Shown here piece by piece: positions 5,407 through 8,514 of a stretch of DNA of 8,514 nucleotides (the stretch's first letter is position 1; every line of letters begins with the position of its first letter). The position numbers and the translations under genes are program-made. This stretch comes from CAYSAA01 sp964428905 (GTDB lineage Bacteria; Atribacterota; Phoenicimicrobiia; Phoenicimicrobiales; Stramentimicrobiaceae). Where the stretch lies: contig CAYSAA010000123.1 in the NCBI GenBank assembly GCA_964428905.1, positions 1 to 8,514 of the forward strand, given 5' to 3'. The notes beneath the pieces are model-generated. The model worked only from the letters and a program-made list of their open reading frames with translations, did no database searches and was not told the DNA's origin.

Positions 5407-7849
5407 GGTTTCTAGGAATAATCTCTTTCCTGGCTTGCCTGGTTGAAACCTCATGTCCCGGCAGTGGTAAAATGCGTTCATGAATCATATCAATCATCCA
5501 TTCTTTTTGTGGGAAAAAAATATCTTCCAGCTCAGCGGCAGGTGTAATCCAGTTTCTGGAACCCAATACCACAACTGGACCATCTAAATGATCAAATACC
5601 AATTGACTAAGATTAGAAGCTACATTATGTAAAAAAGTTCCTCTTTCACAGGCATCGGAAGTTAACAGTACTCTCCCCGTCTTGGCAGCGGAATCAGCTA
5701 ATATCTGATAATGAAGAGGATTTATAAACCTCAAATCAATTACCTCGGTAGAAATACGGTATTTCTCTTCCAATTCCTGTGCTGCTTCTAATGCCCGATA
5801 CAGGGTAGCACCAATTGAGATAATAGTCAGGTCTTTTCCTTCCCGGCGAATAACCGGTTCTCCCTCTTTTACTTCATAATATCCTCTGGGAACACCTTCG
5901 GTAACAAATTGTTCGCCGATATCATACAATCTTTGACTCTCAAAAAAGATAACCGGGTCTGTTCCTCGTAAAGCCAGATTCAACATCCCTTTGGCATCAT
6001 AGGGGGTAGCCGGAAACATGACCTTTAGTCCAGGGATATGGGCTACCAGGGAAGTCCAATCCTGGGAATGCTGGGCACCATATTTACTGCCCACCGAAAC
6101 CCGAACCACCAAAGGCATTTTTAGCAAACCAGCAGACATGGCCTGCCACTTTGATATCTGGTTAAATATCTCATCACCTGCTCTGCCCAAAAAATCGCAA
6201 TACATCAACTCCACCACTGCCCTGCCTCCGCTCATGGCATAGCCGGCTCCTGAGCCTATGATGGCTCCTTCGGAAATAGAGGTATTAAAGAGCCGATGAT
6301 AGGGCAGTAATTCATTTAAACCACGATAGACACCAAAGGCTCCTCCCCATTCCCGGTTTTCCTCTCCATAGGCTACCATGGTAGGATCCTGGGAAAAGCG
6401 GAATAACATGGCCTCAAAAAGGGCATCACGGTAGGTAAATTGTCGCATTTTGGGAACTTCTTTACCGTTTTCATCTTGAAAATAACGTGCTTTTTTTGCA
6501 ATGGATTGCACCCGTGTATTTTCAACCTCTGGAATGAGTAGCTCTGGTTTCCGTTCTTCCATCCTGTCCAGAGATCTATGGGAAAACATCACACTTTCCA
6601 TAAATTCACCTTTTACCCGTGGAGATATTTCCAATGAAGTAGCCAATTGGGTTATATGTTTTACTTTTTTCTCAATTTTTTCTTTCATGGCCTGGCTTTC
6701 AGCTTCATTCAAGATGTCATGTTTCTGAAGATATTTCTGATAGCCGGCAATGCCATCTACCGCCTGCCAGCTTTGCACTTCCTCTTTGGAGCGATAGACA
6801 GAAGCATCGGAGGGAGAATGACCTGAGAAACGATAAGTAACGGTGTCTAGTAATACTGGACCCTGGCCAGCTAACAATATTTTTTTCTTGCGCTTAATCG
6901 CATCCGCAACCGCCAGCGGATTGTAGCCATCCACTCTCTCGGCATGCATATTTTGAGGATTCACCCCGGCTCCTACCCGTGCTAAATATTGAAATCCCAT
7001 GGTCTCACCAAAAGTCTGTCCACCCATACCATAGAAATTGTTAAAGAAGTTGAACAGAATGGGAGGAGCACCGCCAATTTCTTTGTCCCAGAGGGTATGA
7101 AACTGTTCCATGGCAGATATGTTAATCGCTTCCCATACCGGTCCGCATCCCATGGCACCATCGCCAATACTGCTGATGACGATGCCCGGTTTGCGGTTAA
7201 TCCGTTTAAAGAGTGCAGCCCCTACACTGATATCGGCTGAACCACCGACAATAGCATTATTGGGCATACTGCCGAAAGGTACAAAAAAGGCATGCATGGA
7301 ACCACCCATGCCCCGATTAAAACCATGCTTGCGTCCAAATATTTCTGCCAATACCCCATACAAGACAAAATCTTCTGCCAAATCCCTCAGATCTCCCTGA
7401 TGATCTTTTTCTACTATCTTCAAACAGGAACCATCAAGGTAATTTTCCATTTTCTTTACTAATTCTTTTTCCTTTATCTTTTCAATTGCAGCAAAACATT
7501 TGGCCAGAATCTCTCCATGACTGCGATGGGAACCAAAGATATAATCCTGTGGTTCCAAATTGAGGCACAATCCTACCGTGGCAGACTCCTGTCCCAGTGA
7601 CAGATGAGCCGGACCCAGATGTTTATAGGTAATTCCCTGATAAGAACCTTTTGTTTTAATGATATCCAGCATGGTTTCAAATTCACGAATAAGCAGCATA
7701 TCATAGTATATTTTCCTTAAGATTGACTTGCCATACAATTTTAATTCTTCTTTGATATCGGGTTTATATTGATTCATAGGAATAGCATCAATTTGAATGA
7801 AACCCTTTTTACGCATCTCGTTAGGGTCAATAAATAAAACTTTCGGCAT
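5393..7849 (-). CDS. 2-oxoacid dehydrogenase complex E1, fused alpha and beta subunits
   Basis: An 818-residue thiamine-diphosphate enzyme that decarboxylates a 2-oxoacid and transfers the acyl group to the lipoyl arm of E2. The E1 alpha part (about 40-400) shows HRSHGE (H111), RGMGGSMH (179-186), the ThDP motif GDG (229-231) ending in NFFNN (267-271), and the phosphorylation-loop-like YRFSGHSPSD (339-348). A charged linker (about 400-467) leads to the E1 beta part (468-805), with GEENRE, the catalytic-Glu motif SISE (E527) and GAQHSQDW (H594). E1 alpha plus E1 beta are usually about 690 residues in total; the excess comes from roughly 50 residues near 118-166, about 12 residues inside the ThDP motif (251-262), and the linker. 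The ATG at 7849 is chosen because AAAGGAGAG precedes it; an in-frame TTG at 7894 would add 15 residues but has no good site. It follows the E2 gene by 62 nt. Pyruvate, acetoin or branched-chain oxoacids are all possible substrates. Confidence 0.88.
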   Translation of the reverse strand: MPKVLFIDPNEMRKKGFIQIDAIPMNQYKPDIKEELKLYGKSILRKIYYDMLLIREFETMLDIIKTKGSYQGITYKHLGPAHLSLGQESATVGLCLNLEPQDYIFGSHRSHGEILAKCFAAIEKIKEKELVKKMENYLDGSCLKIVEKDHQGDLRDLAEDFVLYGVLAEIFGRKHGFNRGMGGSMHAFFVPFGSMPNNAIVGGSADISVGAALFKRINRKPGIVISSIGDGAMGCGPVWEAINISAMEQFHTLWDKEIGGAPPILFNFFNNFYGMGGQTFGETMGFQYLARVGAGVNPQNMHAERVDGYNPLAVADAIKRKKKILLAGQGPVLLDTVTYRFSGHSPSDASVYRSKEEVQSWQAVDGIAGYQKYLQKHDILNEAESQAMKEKIEKKVKHITQLATSLEISPRVKGEFMESVMFSHRSLDRMEERKPELLIPEVENTRVQSIAKKARYFQDENGKEVPKMRQFTYRDALFEAMLFRFSQDPTMVAYGEENREWGGAFGVYRGLNELLPYHRLFNTSISEGAIIGSGAGYAMSGGRAVVELMYCDFLGRAGDEIFNQISKWQAMSAGLLKMPLVVRVSVGSKYGAQHSQDWTSLVAHIPGLKVMFPATPYDAKGMLNLALRGTDPVIFFESQRLYDIGEQFVTEGVPRGYYEVKEGEPVIRREGKDLTIISIGATLYRALEAAQELEEKYRISTEVIDLRFINPLHYQILADSAAKTGRVLLTSDACERGTFLHNVASNLSQLVFDHLDGPVVVLGSRNWITPAAELEDIFFPQKEWMIDMIHERILPLPGHEVSTRQARKEIIPRNQLGV

Positions 7850-7853
7850 ATTT

Positions 7854-7862
7854 CTCTCCTTT
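7854..7862 (-). promoter_or_regulatory. Ribosome binding site fixing the E1 start
   Basis: AAAGGAGAG on the minus strand has its AGGAG core 6 nt before the ATG at 7849. This supports that start over the upstream in-frame TTG at 7894. Confidence 0.8.
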
Positions 7863-7911
7863 CCATGTCTTCCTAGTCTCAAGACAATAACCAAAAATTA
7901 GAAATATGGAA

Positions 7912-8514
7912 TTAAGGTTTCTGATGAGGCTGATAATCAAAATTCTCTAAAACAGTGACGAGCTGTTGTAAAAAACGGGCAGCGGGTGCCCCATCAATAA
8001 CGCGATGATCAAAGGTAAGCGAAAGCCCTATGAAAGGTGCAAATTCGATAGAATTAGCCTTAATAACCGGCCTAATCTGTATACTTCCAATACCCATAAT
8101 TCCCGTCTGAGGTGAATTAAGAATGGGAGTAAAAGATTCGATTCCCAGATTGCCCAAATTAGTCACCGTAAAGGTACCACCTTCCATATCATCCGGCTGA
8201 ATATTCCTATCTATGCATTGCTGGGTTAATTGTTGGACTTTTTGGGTAAATTGCTCCAGAGAATATTGTTCTGCATGCTTTATTACCGGCACTTTTAATC
8301 CTTCCTTGGTGTCTACGGCAAACCCCAGATGAATATCTTTAAATTGAATTATTATGCCATTTTGATAGTGACTATTCATATCAGGATAATCTTGTAAGGC
8401 TTTGATTACTCCGAACATAATAATATGATTGATATTAATACTGTGATGGGACAATTCTTCAGGAGATTCTTTCAATTGACTGCGATAATCCAATAATGTT
8501 TTTGCCTGAAAAGA
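7912..8514 (-). CDS. Dihydrolipoyl acyltransferase (E2) catalytic domain, 5' end outside window
   Basis: The last 200 codons of a 2-oxoacid dehydrogenase E2. The reading frame runs open to the window edge (SFQAKTLLDYRSQL...), so the TTG at 8493 is an internal leucine codon and not the start. Seen: the chloramphenicol-acetyltransferase-like catalytic domain with HLGFAVDT, TVTNLGNLG, a GIMGIGSI strand and the active-site motif DHRVIDG, where His (visible residue 170) and Asp (174) are the catalytic pair that moves the acyl group from dihydrolipoamide to CoA. The lipoyl and peripheral-subunit-binding domains would lie upstream, outside the window. The gene ends in TAA 62 nt before the E1 gene, so E2 precedes E1, the reverse of the common E1-E2-E3 order. 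The acyl specificity (acetyl or branched) cannot be read from this portion. Confidence 0.9.
   Translation of the reverse strand, partial: SFQAKTLLDYRSQLKESPEELSHHSININHIIMFGVIKALQDYPDMNSHYQNGIIIQFKDIHLGFAVDTKEGLKVPVIKHAEQYSLEQFTQKVQQLTQQCIDRNIQPDDMEGGTFTVTNLGNLGIESFTPILNSPQTGIMGIGSIQIRPVIKANSIEFAPFIGLSLTFDHRVIDGAPAARFLQQLVTVLENFDYQPHQKP

Noticed and set aside
896..7400. Plus-strand open frames (for example 896-1150, 3625-3903, 5096-5320, 6018-6242, 7110-7400)
   Set aside because: All lie antisense within well-supported minus-strand genes, lack ribosome binding sites and show no recognisable domain.
7850..7894. Longer E1 reading frame starting at a TTG, adding 15 residues
   Set aside because: The added residues do not look like part of the E1 family, and the strong AAGGAGA site lies inside this extension, positioned for the ATG at 7849.
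7850..7911. Inverted repeat TTCCAT/ATGGAA and small GTCTTGAGAC hairpin between E2 and E1
   Set aside because: The arms are six and four bases long, with a very long or very short loop and no T-run, so they are not a credible terminator or riboswitch.
7912..8493. E2 as a complete 193-residue protein starting at TTG 8493
   Set aside because: The frame stays open to the window edge with E2-like residues before that TTG, and no ribosome binding site is seen. The gene is cut by the window.

Overview
The window carries six genes, all on the minus strand. They are therefore transcribed from high to low coordinates, in the order 2-oxoacid dehydrogenase E2 (cut by the right edge), fused E1 alpha/beta, PHP-domain phosphoesterase, MtlD-type hexitol-phosphate dehydrogenase, SrlD-type short-chain dehydrogenase with an unusual N-terminal extension, and SorE-type L-sorbose-1-phosphate reductase. 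No tRNA, rRNA, mobile element or CRISPR array is visible. The low G+C, the AGGAGG-type ribosome binding sites and the compact same-strand layout indicate a bacterium. The mix of polyol-phosphate enzymes and a fused E1 would fit an anaerobic fermenter (for example a Halanaerobiales- or Atribacterota-like lineage), but the sequence does not settle the taxon.

Region 1 (about 5393-8514) encodes a 2-oxoacid dehydrogenase module. It has the catalytic domain of a dihydrolipoyl acyltransferase followed by an 818-residue E1 in which the alpha and beta subunits are one polypeptide. Both keep their recognisable catalytic motifs. The E1 has two insertions relative to ordinary E1 alpha, and the substrate (pyruvate, acetoin or a branched-chain/other 2-oxoacid) cannot be told from sequence. 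No E3 lies in the window.

Region 2 (5-5329) encodes a PHP phosphoesterase and three dehydrogenases whose family substrates form a chain around fructose 6-phosphate: L-sorbose 1-P <-> D-glucitol 6-P (SorE), D-glucitol 6-P <-> fructose 6-P (SrlD) and mannitol 1-P <-> fructose 6-P (MtlD). This points to interconversion of hexitol and ketose phosphates. The PHP protein could be a sugar-phosphate phosphatase of the same pathway, but that is inference. No transporter, PTS component, kinase or regulator is inside the window.

The genes from E2 to the SDR are spaced 9-74 nt apart and look like one operon. A 184-nt gap precedes sorE. It holds a plausible promoter whose spacer contains a perfect 10-bp palindrome, and a short 8-nt tandem repeat, so sorE may have its own control. 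The most unusual items are the SDR fused to what looks like the remnant of a class II aldolase-linked enzyme, the enlarged fused E1, the PHP protein with substituted metal ligands, and the pairing of a 2-oxoacid dehydrogenase with hexitol-phosphate enzymes.
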